Below are positions 32,331 to 41,690 of a DNA stretch of 64,000 bases, one piece after another (positions within the stretch are counted from its first letter, which is position 1; every line of letters begins with the position of its first letter). Origin of the DNA: Calonectria ilicicola (Eukaryota > Ascomycota > Sordariomycetes > Hypocreales > Nectriaceae); assembly GCA_020809705.1 (NCBI GenBank), contig CP085834.1, positions 2,976,001-3,040,000 of the forward strand, in the 5' to 3' direction. Position numbers and translations under genes: made by a program. The notes below the pieces were generated by a model, which did no database searches, had not been told where the DNA came from, and worked only from the letters and a program-made list of their open reading frames with translations.

Positions 32331-34251
32331 ATGCCGACTCTCAGTCTTAGCGAGCTAAACATTGTGCTTAGCGTTTTAGGTATGTCGGCGCACGCAAGCA
32401 TTTGTGTTCTCAGATAATGCTAAACTTGCTTACAGGCACTTTCACCGTCCTCTATGGCATCATATCCGTGAAGATCAAGCAGGCTTGGTACCTCGGAGAA
32501 GCTTGTTAGTCCATCCATTTTCGTGATTTCAACCCTTAAAAATGTGCGATTCTAAGCCATAATTTCACCCTGCAGTGCCAGCTGTTGCAATCGGCATCTT
32601 ACTTGGACCAATTGCCGCCAAGTTCATTGACAGTGAGAGATGGGGCTCCGCTGAGCCTGAGCAAACGGGCGCCATAACCTTAGTGCGCTCACCCTTGACC
32701 ATGAAACCGTTGAATCACGTAGCTAACTGTTATGCATAGGGTGTTGCACGAGTCATGATTGGAGTCCAGTTGGTCATTGCTGGCTATCAGCTCCCAGAGA
32801 AGTATGTCTGGACACGCTGGAAAGAAATGACTCTCTGCCTTTTGCCCATCATGACCATCATGTGGCTCTGCACCACGGGCTGTATCATGGCCACAGTCCC
32901 CAAGCTCACCTTTCTAGCTGCTCTCGTCATTGGCTCTTGCGTAACCTGCACCGATCCAATCTTGTCTCAAGCCATTGCCAAAGGCCCGTTTGCCGACATG
33001 TACGTAGCCAGGCCGCTGCGAGAAATCATTTCAGCAGAGGCGGGTGCAAATGACGGCTTTGGATTCCCATTTCTAATGTTAGCCACATATCTCATCCGGC
33101 ATTCAAGCGAAGCTGCTGCGGCAGCTGAGCATGGCGGTGTCAGTACACACGCACTAATGATGCGATCTGAAGACGTTGGTCGTTTAGGCGGCGGTGTTGG
33201 CGAAGCTATGAAGAACTGGATTTTAGAAACATGGTTTTATATTGTCCTCTTATCTGTAGTCTATGGTGGCGTGGTGGGATATGGTGCGTGCAAACTGATT
33301 CGCTACGCTCTTCGAAGGTTAGTCTTCCCATGTTCCATCAGAGATGATGTACACACAAAGAAAACAACAGGAAATTACTGATGTCACCTACTAATGCAAT
33401 TATGTCATAGGAAATGGGTTGACAACGAATCTTACCTACTTTTCCCTACAGCCCTCGGCCTGTTCCTCATAGGTACCTGCGGCGCCATTGGGACCGATGA
33501 CCTCCTGGCTTGCTTTGTTGCCGGGTGCGCTCTCAACTGGGATGGTCACTATCTCAAAGAGACAGAGCAGCGCCACGATGAAGTGAATTCATGCGTGGAC
33601 GTGCTTCTAAATTTCGGTGGTTTCATGTACATCGGCACCGTCCTTCCGTGGGCCGATTTCCACGATCCAGAAACCACCGGACTCACTTATGGCCGCCTCA
33701 TCGGCCTTGGCGTCCTGGTGATTCTTTTCAGGAGGATTCCATCAATCTTGTTGACGTACAAGCTAATGCCGAATGTCTGCACCAACATCAAGGAAGCCTT
33801 ATTTATGGGGTACTTTGGCCCCATTGGTGCCGGCGCCGTCTTCTATGTGGAACACGCGATGCACCTCTTCCCAGAGCTCGGAGAGGGCGATGAGGAAGAA
33901 ACCAGCCTAATCAGAGCCATGAGGCCGGTAGTCTATTGGCTAGTCTTATTCTCTATCATCGTTCACGGCTTATCCATCCCTCTACTCAACGCCATTTATT
34001 CGCACATGGGGGTGAAGCCAATTAGAGATGATGCCAAGGAGATGCGCCGCATTTCCATGCAGGTTCCTGCACCTTCCAATGCCGTAAACGGTGATCAAGG
34101 CACATTTATCGCATACAATCGCTTCAGTCGCGGCATGAGCAATGCCTCCTGTCTGCCAGTATTAAACGGTCTCCGAGCAGATGGTCATGTAGAATCGGAT
34201 GACTATGCAAAAGATGGGATTGAGATGGGTAAAACACCGTATACTAAATAA
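32331..34251 (+). CDS. plasma-membrane Na+/H+ antiporter (Nha1/Sod2 type)
   Basis: Five exons (32331-32379, 32436-32504, 32576-32682, 32740-33317, 33411-34251) encode 547 residues. Family marks are an early LPAVAIGILLGPIAAK helix, TCTDPILSQAI (the ion-site region, TCTDP-type in fungal Nha1), AEAGANDGFGFPFLML (the ND acidic pair) and FVAGCALNWDG. About twelve transmembrane helices are expected. These proteins exchange cytosolic Na+/Li+/K+ for H+ and give salt and pH tolerance. The C-terminal tail after the last helix is about 85 residues, nearer to fission yeast Sod2 than to the long tail of budding yeast Nha1. The first two exons are very short, so the start depends on correct splicing. They supply the expected first helix (LYGIISVKIKQAWYLGEA). 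Confidence 0.9.
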
Positions 34252-34523
34252 CTCAATCGCTTTACTATTCCAGAAGCAAATTGATTGAGGGTAGATTTCA
34301 AGTTTAGCTTTTCTCTGTCAACTATGATAATTGTCTTGTGTGGCCGTGATCATTTCCTTGAGGCCGTCATGATATTCCCAGGCCCCCAGCTATCTTTCAC
34401 TAATTCCTCTCCTGTGTTATCATTTACTTTTGGTTTGAGTCCTCCAATCAGGAAACGCAAATGAGATATTATTTTGCTTTGCTAATAAATTGCAATAGCC
34501 ACTGGATGCTAAACATCGCGATG

Positions 34524-35165
34524 CTAATTACATAGGATATCTTCAAGTTGGCAGTCGATATATTCCTTCTCTTTACCAAACAGAGTGTCTTTCCCCAGAC
34601 TTATCCCGATGTAATAGTAACCATCTCGAGTCATGTAACTTTGGCCTCTCTCGGCGACCTTCTTCAATACTGCTTCCATCCTATCTTTGTTTCTTAGTCA
34701 ACGCGCCGCCTTTTCTGACAGGTGTAATCTCGCATACTGTAGCAAAAATGCGCCGATCCCAGCCGCAATCGGGGTTGCATAGGATGTACCAGACTTGTTC
34801 GCAACACATTGAGGATTCAACTTATAGTCACAATGAGAATATGGCCACGCCGATTGGACGAATTCTCCCACTATCGCCAGGTTCATGTCATCTGGAGAGG
34901 CAGTTGGGCTAAATTCGGAGCGATTTCCGTAGGTGTCGGTTGAATGAATGCAAATAACGTTTGGGCTGCGGGCAGGGAATGCTCTGCCTCGTCTCCTCCG
35001 CTTTTTGATGCTGCGGCAAACATAAGAACTTTGTTGGTGTGCGCTTCATCAATAGCTGCTTCGAGTTCATCATACCCTTCAAAGTCGCGAGTCGGCCAGC
35101 CAAAGGACATTTAGACGATATCCACCTTCATTTCTTCTGTGGATATATGAGACCTGTACAGTATA
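34524..35165 (-). pseudogene. subtilase (S8) relic of NLR-associated type
   Basis: Read on the minus strand, pieces of a subtilisin-like catalytic domain appear in order: VDIV, stop, MSFGWP, then LMFAAASKSGG (oxyanion region), then after a frameshift FPARSPNVICIHSTD, then SGTSYATPIAAG (the catalytic Ser motif), a second stop (TGA after EKAAR, near 34698-34700), and a tail with LKKVAERG and GYYYIG. The defects are therefore one nonsense codon before MSFGWP (near 35111), one frameshift near 34970-34980 and one further stop. The upstream Asp and His parts are missing and give way to AT-rich DNA. In fungi this SMSFGWP-type subtilase often forms the effector end of NLR-like proteins or stands alone (HET-Q2-like). 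Here it is non-functional. Confidence 0.8.
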
Positions 35166-35516
35166 ATCCCGGGAAGACTGCACCCTCTCTACCTTTTCCC
35201 ATTTTATCTTGATTAAATTATAAATAAATAAATAAACATTATACAATAAAGTAAATAAATAATATACATAAAATTTATTATCATTTATTTATTATCTTTC
35301 TTTTATTATTAAATTAATATCTTTAGGTAGTCAAGTTCTATACTACTAATAGTGAGGAAGTCATCGGGGCACAGTCTTTCAAGAGGTGTATTATAGAGAG
35401 CTATTGGCCAGGCTGAAGTAGTTTATAAAGTTGTCTAATGTCACCTTGCTCTCTATTTTAATCTTCCATGGTAAGTTGGTTCTATCTATTACATCTTCTT
35501 TGTAAAACATCGTCAT
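35166..35516. other. AT-rich low-complexity DNA
   Basis: From about 35205 to 35335 the sequence is almost pure A/T with TAAATAAATAAA and TTTATTTATTA blocks. It sits exactly where the 5' half of the subtilase relic should be, suggesting insertion, decay or RIP-like erosion. Confidence 0.7.
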
Positions 35517-36939
35517 TTAAGACGTCGTATCTACAAAATTCACATTGCTACTTAACCACTGTTTCAACAATGCTTCGAAAGCCGTCGAGCGTTTGTGTGC
35601 CCACCAATAATCACACGGAGGCAGTAATATACTCACAGCGCGATAGAAATGATAGATTAATAAGGCGGCATGAGGATCGCCGTGTTGAACCATGGTTGCG
35701 AAGTGGCCATAACACTGCACTGGGAATGAAAATATGTACCTAGCTAATTCTGACAACACAAGTGATGGAATGCTACCACCATCATTCAGCTGTGCCTCAG
35801 GCAAGAAAGACAGAATAAGACATAGCCGATTGACAACGGGCTCGTACCCATCCGATATAGGATCCTGAATCTCTGATGTCTCATGTGGACGAGGTTGCCA
35901 CGGATCTGTGACAATTGAATTCTTGCATCGCACATATGGGAGTGGTATTTTAGAAAGTTCCAAGTTGAGTGGGCCGTGGTAGGAGAAAAATTCTTGATAC
36001 TTGGTCAGCGTGTCAGTGCTGATTTGCGCTGTTCTCACGAGTAGTCTCAGGGGGTTGTGTCGAATGTAAGGCATCAATGCTGGCAGCTTGTCTGGATTGA
36101 GTCGAACACTTTTGAGAAAGACTTGCTTTAAACCAGAGCTAAATTCAAACATGGGATCATGAGGCGGGCTAGGCGATTCTGCATCATTGTTATGAAGGGA
36201 TATGTAGTCTGCGCTGGCCCATATTTCATATTGAATTAGATTCGAAGTCGTGATGAAGGCATCAAAATTGGTTGAAGTCAGAGTTGCATCATCAGACAAG
36301 GCTTGCCGAAATCTTGACAGGCCGCGCTGCAAATGTCTGGCTGCGACCACCGGGTACGATGTGTCATGTGGTAGCAGAGTGGAAAGGTGGCGGGCGGCCA
36401 CGCATAAGATGGTGTTCATCAAAAAGTCGAAATCAAAACATAACTGAAGCGCGTAATCCCAGACGTCAGAAGGCATCAACAGTGTGTTGCGTGTACATGA
36501 TTGGAAATGGTGGAATAATTTGAGATGATGTAAATTCACGACAGGGTCTGTCGCTTGGGAGTCCAGAGCAGTAGTTTGGGTCGGCGTGGGTGGGATAGAG
36601 GGCGGCTTATGAGATCGTGCGATGCGTTTGCAGCTTTCCCCCCGCCGAACACAATTCGCACAGGGGGTTTCTTCACTACACTACAGTAACATCAGCCTGA
36701 AGAATCTTGGTGGGTTTTGGGTGGCATTAAAGTACCTTGACTCGTCTGCTTCGACAGTTTCCACATCCCGCCCTGGACTTTTGATGAGACCTCCGATGTC
36801 TATGGGGGTCAACTGCCAAGGCCTTGGGAATCTCTGCAAGGGCCTGTCTCGAGCTTGGGGTAGACGAAAGGATAAAAGTGTGGGTCAAGTCTGAGAGGGA
36901 GGGCGCCGCACCAGCCCGTAAACTGTTGTCCGGCTCCAT
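35517..36939 (-). CDS. Zn2Cys6 transcription factor (Upc2-like layout)
   Basis: Two exons, 36939-36736 and 36680-35517 (55-nt intron), encode 455 residues. Splicing completes the zinc cluster at residues about 58-85: CGNC, RSRRVK, then CSEETPCANC and VRRGESC, which is C-x2-C-x6-C-x5-C-x2-C-x6-C preceded by RRSHQKSRAG. The rest is a helical regulatory domain (about 110-450) with the LHHLKLFHHFQS and NTILCVAARHLS segments typical of the Upc2-like group of C6 regulators. It is divergently arranged, about 420 bp from an SDR gene, so the two may share a promoter region. With the thioesterase and MDR genes beyond, it could be a local pathway regulator. The first 57 residues are unusual in length, but no later in-frame ATG precedes the cluster. 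Confidence 0.85.
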
Positions 36940-37359
36940 GAAGGGAAATACGTCCTATCTGATTCGGATCGATTATTTCCAGCAAAGCTTGTAAAGCTAA
37001 CGATGAAGGACGTCGAAGGAGCACGATGCTGATGCCACTAAAGTCCGTAAAATCCGACAAGCCACACTGGGCGAAGGATGAGGCCAGAGAAACACCATGG
37101 CCCCACTATTTCCATCTTGACTTCGTATCGCCAAAAATGGTTTAGCGCACCGTCCGCGAATTGCAACACCATGCAATCTTGATTGGGAGATTGACTGCAA
37201 GTGCAGTTGCGATTCGACAACATTCAGCCATCAACTCGGACTTTAGCACCACAGGAACATCCCGGCCCCGGCACCTGTAGGGATACAAAATGCGGCAATT
37301 CAGCGCTCCAAAGTCCAGATATTCTCCTTCAAGCCAACGACAACACATCACACAAAACT
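36940..37359. other. divergent promoter region, Zn2Cys6 gene / SDR gene
   Basis: About 420 bp between two divergent ATGs. No clear TATA element was identified. Open frames crossing it are extensions of the flanking genes or chance. Confidence 0.4.
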
Positions 37360-38436
37360 ATGGTTGCCCTCGCTGAAGTCACCGCCTCGAATGAGCACAT
37401 TGCTTCCACTTTCCCAAATGGCTTGGTAGCAGTATTTGTTGGAGGAACCAGCGGAATCGGTGAATACACAGTCAAAACACTTGCCAAGTACGCAGTCAAG
37501 CCGCGTGCCTACATCATCGGCCGGTCTCAAGAGGCTGCCGATCGCATCATCCAAGAGTGCCAGCAGCTCAATTCCGACGGCCAATTTGTTTTCATCAAAG
37601 CCGACGTGAGCCTATTGAAAACTGTAGATGAAGTCTGTCGAGAAATAAAGAGCAAAGAAACGGCCATCAACATTCTTTTTCATAGCCAAGGATCCATGGC
37701 TTATAGCGCAAGTACGTCTGTTTCTCATCTTTTTCATGGAGCAAAGATCTAATAATAAACAGAAACATCCGAAGGGCTTCCTGTTACTACCAGCCTGAGC
37801 ATGCATTCACGAACTCGTTTCATCCTCAATCTGCTACCACTTCTGCAAAACGCAGCCTCCCTTCGACGCGTCGTTAGTGTCTTGGCAGCAACCTGCGAGG
37901 GACCAATCGACACGGAAAACATTGCTGGAGAAGGGTTCCCACTTCGAAAGTATCGCGATCAGGCCGCTTCCATCCAGACGCTGCTGCTTGAGGAACTTTC
38001 CCGACGAGCTCCGGATGTTGGTTTCGTTCACAACGTTCCAGGTGTCGTCAAAAGCGGCATCATGCGCGACATTGAATGGACCTTTGGACTTTACATTATC
38101 GTCGGCATCAGCCGCCTGCTAGAGCCGTTCATCTCAGTCCCACCCATCGAAGCTGGCGAGCGCCACCTATTTTTGGCCACAAGCGCGAGATATGGGCCTG
38201 GGCAGGGCGGAACAGATACCGCAGGCGTGCCATTGGTCGGTGGACTCGAGGAAGCCAGGGGAAGCGATGGGCGGGCCAGAAGTGGAGTTTACTCCATCAA
38301 CCATCGAAGCGACAGCGCCCCGCCAGCAGTTGAGAAGCTACTGGCTGAGTTTAGAGGTAACGGTACAGCTAAGAAAGTTTGGGGTTATGTTACGGCAGAC
38401 TTTATGAGAATTACAGGCAGTGAAGTCGGGCTTTAG
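37360..38436 (+). CDS. short-chain dehydrogenase/reductase-like protein
   Basis: Two exons, 37360-37711 and 37763-38436 (51-nt intron), encode 341 residues. The ATG at 37360 is preferred, as the frame upstream lacks another good start. The NAD(P)-binding Rossmann glycine motif is VGGTSGIGEYT (about residues 26-36). An ADVSLL acid-turn segment and NILFHSQG follow. The classical Y-x3-K active-site pair is not evident: the equivalent region reads SMHSRTRFILNLLPLL. That is common in a fungal SDR subgroup annotated only as NAD(P)-binding proteins. The substrate is unknown. It is divergent from a Zn2Cys6 gene and converges on a hotdog thioesterase gene, consistent with, but not proving, a small metabolic group. 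Confidence 0.82.
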
Positions 38437-38533
38437 GGAGGTAGTTTTGGAAATGGTAGTTCGTGTTGATGGGGCCAAGTGGTTGATTGGGTAGAGCCTA
38501 AATGATACATCTAAACATGAAGAGAATTCTTGA

Positions 38534-39091
38534 CTATAGCTTTGACTTGAGTGCGATATAAATCGATTCCGCGCTTGCTAGTATTTTCCCGTCCTCATCT
38601 TCAAATGTAGCGTCGACGTAGAACTTTCTCCCCTCAATTTTGGAAATCGTCGCGCGACACAAGTAGGTCCCGGGTAGGGGGACGGGCTGAAGGAATTTCA
38701 TGTTCAGTTGGCCGGTCATGGCGATTCCTTCAGGCAGAAGATTATGCATCCGGTTGAGTAGGAACATGAGCCCCAGAACTTCATCGATAATGGTTGTCGT
38801 GATGCCGCCGTGACAGACACCTGGCCAACTGGCTAACCCAGACTCAACAGTGATGAGGCTTTTGACCTCGTGGATGAGCTCAGTTTGAGATGGTTCTGGG
38901 GTTTTGTAAATCGCGAGAAAAGCGCTGATGGTAGACGCAGTGCGAATAGTATGAGCGAAAAGCTCGTCTTCTCCAGTTGGTTTTCTGATGCAGCTTGGAG
39001 AAGTTATGGTGGTTGTACCGGGTTGGTTGACATGTGCGAGGCACCAGGGAATGCGGGAGAAGTGTTCTAGGTCATTTATTTCGGCACTCAT
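38534..39091 (-). CDS. hotdog-fold acyl-CoA thioesterase-like protein
   Basis: An intron-free frame of 185 residues. The 4HBT/PaaI-type hallmark appears as PGVCHGGITTTIIDEVLG (His94-Gly95-Gly96, acidic residue Asp103), followed by beta-rich segments (MTGQLNMKFLQPVPLPGTYL and KFYVDATFEDEDGKILASAES). Such enzymes hydrolyse acyl-CoA or acyl-ACP thioesters, often to release products or detoxify. Length is typical for a single hotdog domain with a fungal N-terminal extension of about 70 residues. No targeting signal is obvious. It lies between an SDR and an enoyl-reductase-like MDR, and all three chemistries recur in fatty-acid or polyketide tailoring. No polyketide synthase is in the window. Confidence 0.85.
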   Translation of the reverse strand: MSAEINDLEHFSRIPWCLAHVNQPGTTTITSPSCIRKPTGEDELFAHTIRTASTISAFLAIYKTPEPSQTELIHEVKSLITVESGLASWPGVCHGGITTTIIDEVLGLMFLLNRMHNLLPEGIAMTGQLNMKFLQPVPLPGTYLCRATISKIEGRKFYVDATFEDEDGKILASAESIYIALKSKL

Positions 39092-40037
39092 TATGTATAG
39101 ATTCTATAGACACCAGTACAAAGGGATTTTAAAAAATGCAATAGGACAATAGGACAATAATTGATAAGAAGTTGATGAGAAGTTGAAATGCATGTCAGCT
39201 CATGGTTCCGAGGTTGAATCTGGAGGACGAGTACGTGCCCCACCTCAGTTCAGTGTTGCTGCAGCCTTGGATATTAGGCTATAGGATATTTCGCCTAAAC
39301 TTCGGCGACATTAGAGTGATGGGTGGGGTGGGTGTCTTGGCAAGGATTGAAGATCAGAAGCATTTTGAACATCACGTCAAGAAAAGTAGCGGCATAGTTA
39401 CTAAACAACTCCGACGCATACATCAAATGAGTTTCCCAGAATCTGCCGTATGCGGTAAACAATATGGCTAGTAGAGAGTCCCGGGGATAGGGTTTAACCT
39501 CCGAGTATGATGTCATTTCCACGCTGATTTGGACAAACATGACTGGGATGCTGCATCATTGCGGCAAGCCATTCAGATACTGTATGCACATTATCGTATC
39601 AATCTATTTTTTTTTTGCCCTTCTCCTGGCGGATCCGTGTCCTTGGACGCAGCGAAAATCAGGGCGGTTCCGTGGCATCGGCTTCTTTGGTGCCCCATGG
39701 CCCCACATGGACGCCCGATTGCTAACCCGAAGAGGGATACAATCCGGCCATCAGCCCGATAAACCCGCGGCTTCAAGCTTCGATGGCCCACCAACGCCTT
39801 CTTGGCTCGTCGTGCTATGATGACAAATTGCCACACGAGCCTCGGCAGTTGAAACTCAATTTGTCACCGTCGCGCTCCACGGCAGTCAATTGCAAGTGGG
39901 ATGGCAGATGACATATATAGTTTCCAAGACCAAGCACATCACATCACCTGCATGCACACCAACAAGCATTACAACCTCCCACACCAAAAATAACTCTAAA
40001 TCAGTCCATCGAATTGACTTTTTAAAAATAATTCACA
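39092..40037. other. divergent promoter region, thioesterase / MDR gene
   Basis: A 946-bp gap that carries a TATA element for the MDR gene (listed separately) and a T10 run near 39607-39616. No coding feature is supported. Confidence 0.4.
39911..39920 (+). promoter_or_regulatory. TATA box of the MDR oxidoreductase gene
   Basis: ACATATATAG lies about 120 bp before the ATG at 40038 and is followed by a CA-rich leader, typical of strongly expressed fungal genes. Confidence 0.5.
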
Positions 40038-41075
40038 ATGGCTACTACTCAAAAGGCAGTCGTCGTCACCGCCCCCCAGACCGCTGGTTTGGTTACTGAC
40101 CGACCCATCCCAACCCTCCGCGACGACTACATCCTCGTCAAGACAGTCAGCTACGCCCTCAACCCCACAGACTGGAAGCACGTCAAGTACCTTTCTCCCC
40201 CCGGATGCTTGATCGGCTGCGACTACTCAGGCATCGTTGAGGCTGTCGGCAAGGACGTCAAGAAGCCCTTCAAGAAGGGTGACCGCATCTGCGGCTTCGC
40301 CCACGGTGGAAATGCCGTTCAGCCTGAGGATGGTGCTTTCGCCGAGTACATTGTGGTGAAGGGAGATGTTCAATCAAAGATTCCAGACAATGTCAGCTTC
40401 CAAGAGGCTGCCACTCTTGGCGTGGGTATCACCACCGTCGGCCAGGCATTATATCAGAGCCTCAAGCTGAGCCCCCCACTCCGACCCCTCGACGAGCCTG
40501 TCCCAATCCTCATCTACGGCGGTTCCACCGCTACGGGAACCCTGGCCATTCAGTTCGCCAAGCTGTCCGGATATGAGGTCATTACAACCTGCTCGCCCCG
40601 CAACTTTGATCTGGTCAAGTCGCTGGGAGCTGACAAGGCCTTTGATTACAATGATGCTAATGCCGCCGCCGAGATCCGCAAGTACACCAACAACAACCTC
40701 AAGATAGTCTTTGACACCGTCTCTCTTGAGGTGACAGCCAAGTTCTGCGACGAGGCACTTTCCACCGAGGGAGGCAGATACAACACCCTGCTCCCTGTCG
40801 GCATCAAGCGTGAGAATGTTGAATCCCGTGGTACCCTAGGCTACACCATGTTCGGCGAAGAGTTCCTGTTTGGCGACAAGACTTTCCCCGCCAACCTCGA
40901 TGACCAAGCCTTTGGAGAGAGCTTCTGGCCCATGGCCATGGAGCTGTTGGCTGAGGGCAAGATCAAGACCCACCCTCCCAAGGTCATGGAAGGCGGTCTG
41001 GAGGGAATCCTTGAGGGACTCAAGCTGATGGAGCAGGACAAGGTCAGCGGAGAGAAGCTTGTGTACAACGCATAA
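40038..41075 (+). CDS. ToxD/enoyl-reductase-like medium-chain dehydrogenase
   Basis: An intron-free frame of 345 residues with a good start context (CACAATGGC). The N-terminal GroES-like half contains NPTDWKHV, GCDYSGIVEAVG and FKKGDRICGF. The nucleotide-binding half carries IYGGSTATGTLAIQFAKLSGYEV, which fits NADPH use. The catalytic-zinc His/Cys set of alcohol dehydrogenases is absent, so this belongs to the zinc-free MDR group that includes fungal ToxD-like proteins and trans-acting enoyl reductases such as LovC. Codon use is more biased to C-ending codons than its neighbours, suggesting strong expression. It could reduce an enoyl thioester or a general enone or quinone. The direct neighbour is a thioesterase-like gene, divergently transcribed. 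Confidence 0.88.
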   Translation: MATTQKAVVVTAPQTAGLVTDRPIPTLRDDYILVKTVSYALNPTDWKHVKYLSPPGCLIGCDYSGIVEAVGKDVKKPFKKGDRICGFAHGGNAVQPEDGAFAEYIVVKGDVQSKIPDNVSFQEAATLGVGITTVGQALYQSLKLSPPLRPLDEPVPILIYGGSTATGTLAIQFAKLSGYEVITTCSPRNFDLVKSLGADKAFDYNDANAAAEIRKYTNNNLKIVFDTVSLEVTAKFCDEALSTEGGRYNTLLPVGIKRENVESRGTLGYTMFGEEFLFGDKTFPANLDDQAFGESFWPMAMELLAEGKIKTHPPKVMEGGLEGILEGLKLMEQDKVSGEKLVYNA

Positions 41076-41608
41076 TGTATTTAAATCGGATATAAAATAC
41101 CGGGGTTGGTTACTTGAAGGGCCGGTTTTATTTAGCAAGAGCCCATTAGCGCTATGATATCAATGAAGTAAAACATTTATTACACCAAAACAGTCCGCCA
41201 TTGTACATTGTGACTTGATGAATTAATAGTGGACAAGTCGAAGAAGACTCATTGTCATCCTTGTAATGGTTCATGTTGGACTAAGTAGCTCCTCGATGCG
41301 GTCTATGGGGATTGCAAGAAAGCTATGTTTAGATCCGGGTGCCACTTTGACTCTTCACGTAGAATATATGCACCTCTCATTCCCGGAGCTACTTGCGGTG
41401 ATAAAGAGGATGGAAGCTCAAATCATTAAAACTGGTTGGTGTCTTGAAAGAAATAGCAATGGTTGTTGGCTGTGTGATGAAGTGGGGGTGGAGATTTCAG
41501 GCTTCAACTCCTGGCTCTGAGACACGGGCTAACATCAGTGAGAAGAGAAAACTAATTCTTTTGAGGGAAATTTAAGTAAAATAAACGGTAAAAAAAACCA
41601 AAAAAAGA
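41076..41608. other. intergenic, MDR gene to tRNA
   Basis: About 530 bp with MDR 3' untranslated sequence and an A/T-rich tract containing the tRNA's Pol III terminator. The 84-codon frame at 41266-41520 has no domain and is not called. Confidence 0.4.
41594..41606 (-). terminator. Pol III terminator of tRNA-Trp
   Basis: On the minus strand the tRNA 3' end is followed within three bases by a run of six T and then, after GG, another run of T. This is the standard RNA polymerase III stop signal. Confidence 0.75.
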
Positions 41609-41690
41609 TGAGGGACAAGAGATTTGAACTCTTAACCTTCAGGAAATTCCATGTCTGGAATCTGACGCGCTACCGTTGCGCCAGCCCCCC
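41609..41690 (-). tRNA. tRNA-Trp (CCA) with a 10-nt intron
   Basis: The minus strand folds as a tRNA. The acceptor stem is GGGGGGC with GTCCCTC (two G-U pairs) and discriminator A. An A-box-like TGGCGCAACGG leads into a perfect GCGC D stem. The anticodon loop is TTCCAG with anticodon CCA. The variable region is AGGTT. The T stem-loop is AAGAG-TTCAAAT-CTCTT. The distance between anticodon-stem halves is 10 nt too long, fitting an intron after position 37. Its TGGAA can pair with the anticodon TTCCA, as in eukaryotic pre-tRNA introns. The pair 31-39 would be an A-C mismatch, so slight decay or a shifted splice cannot be excluded. Confidence 0.82.

Noticed and set aside
35517..41075. Calling a polyketide or NRPS biosynthetic cluster
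   Set aside because: No backbone synthase is present in the window. Only tailoring-like enzymes and a regulator are seen.
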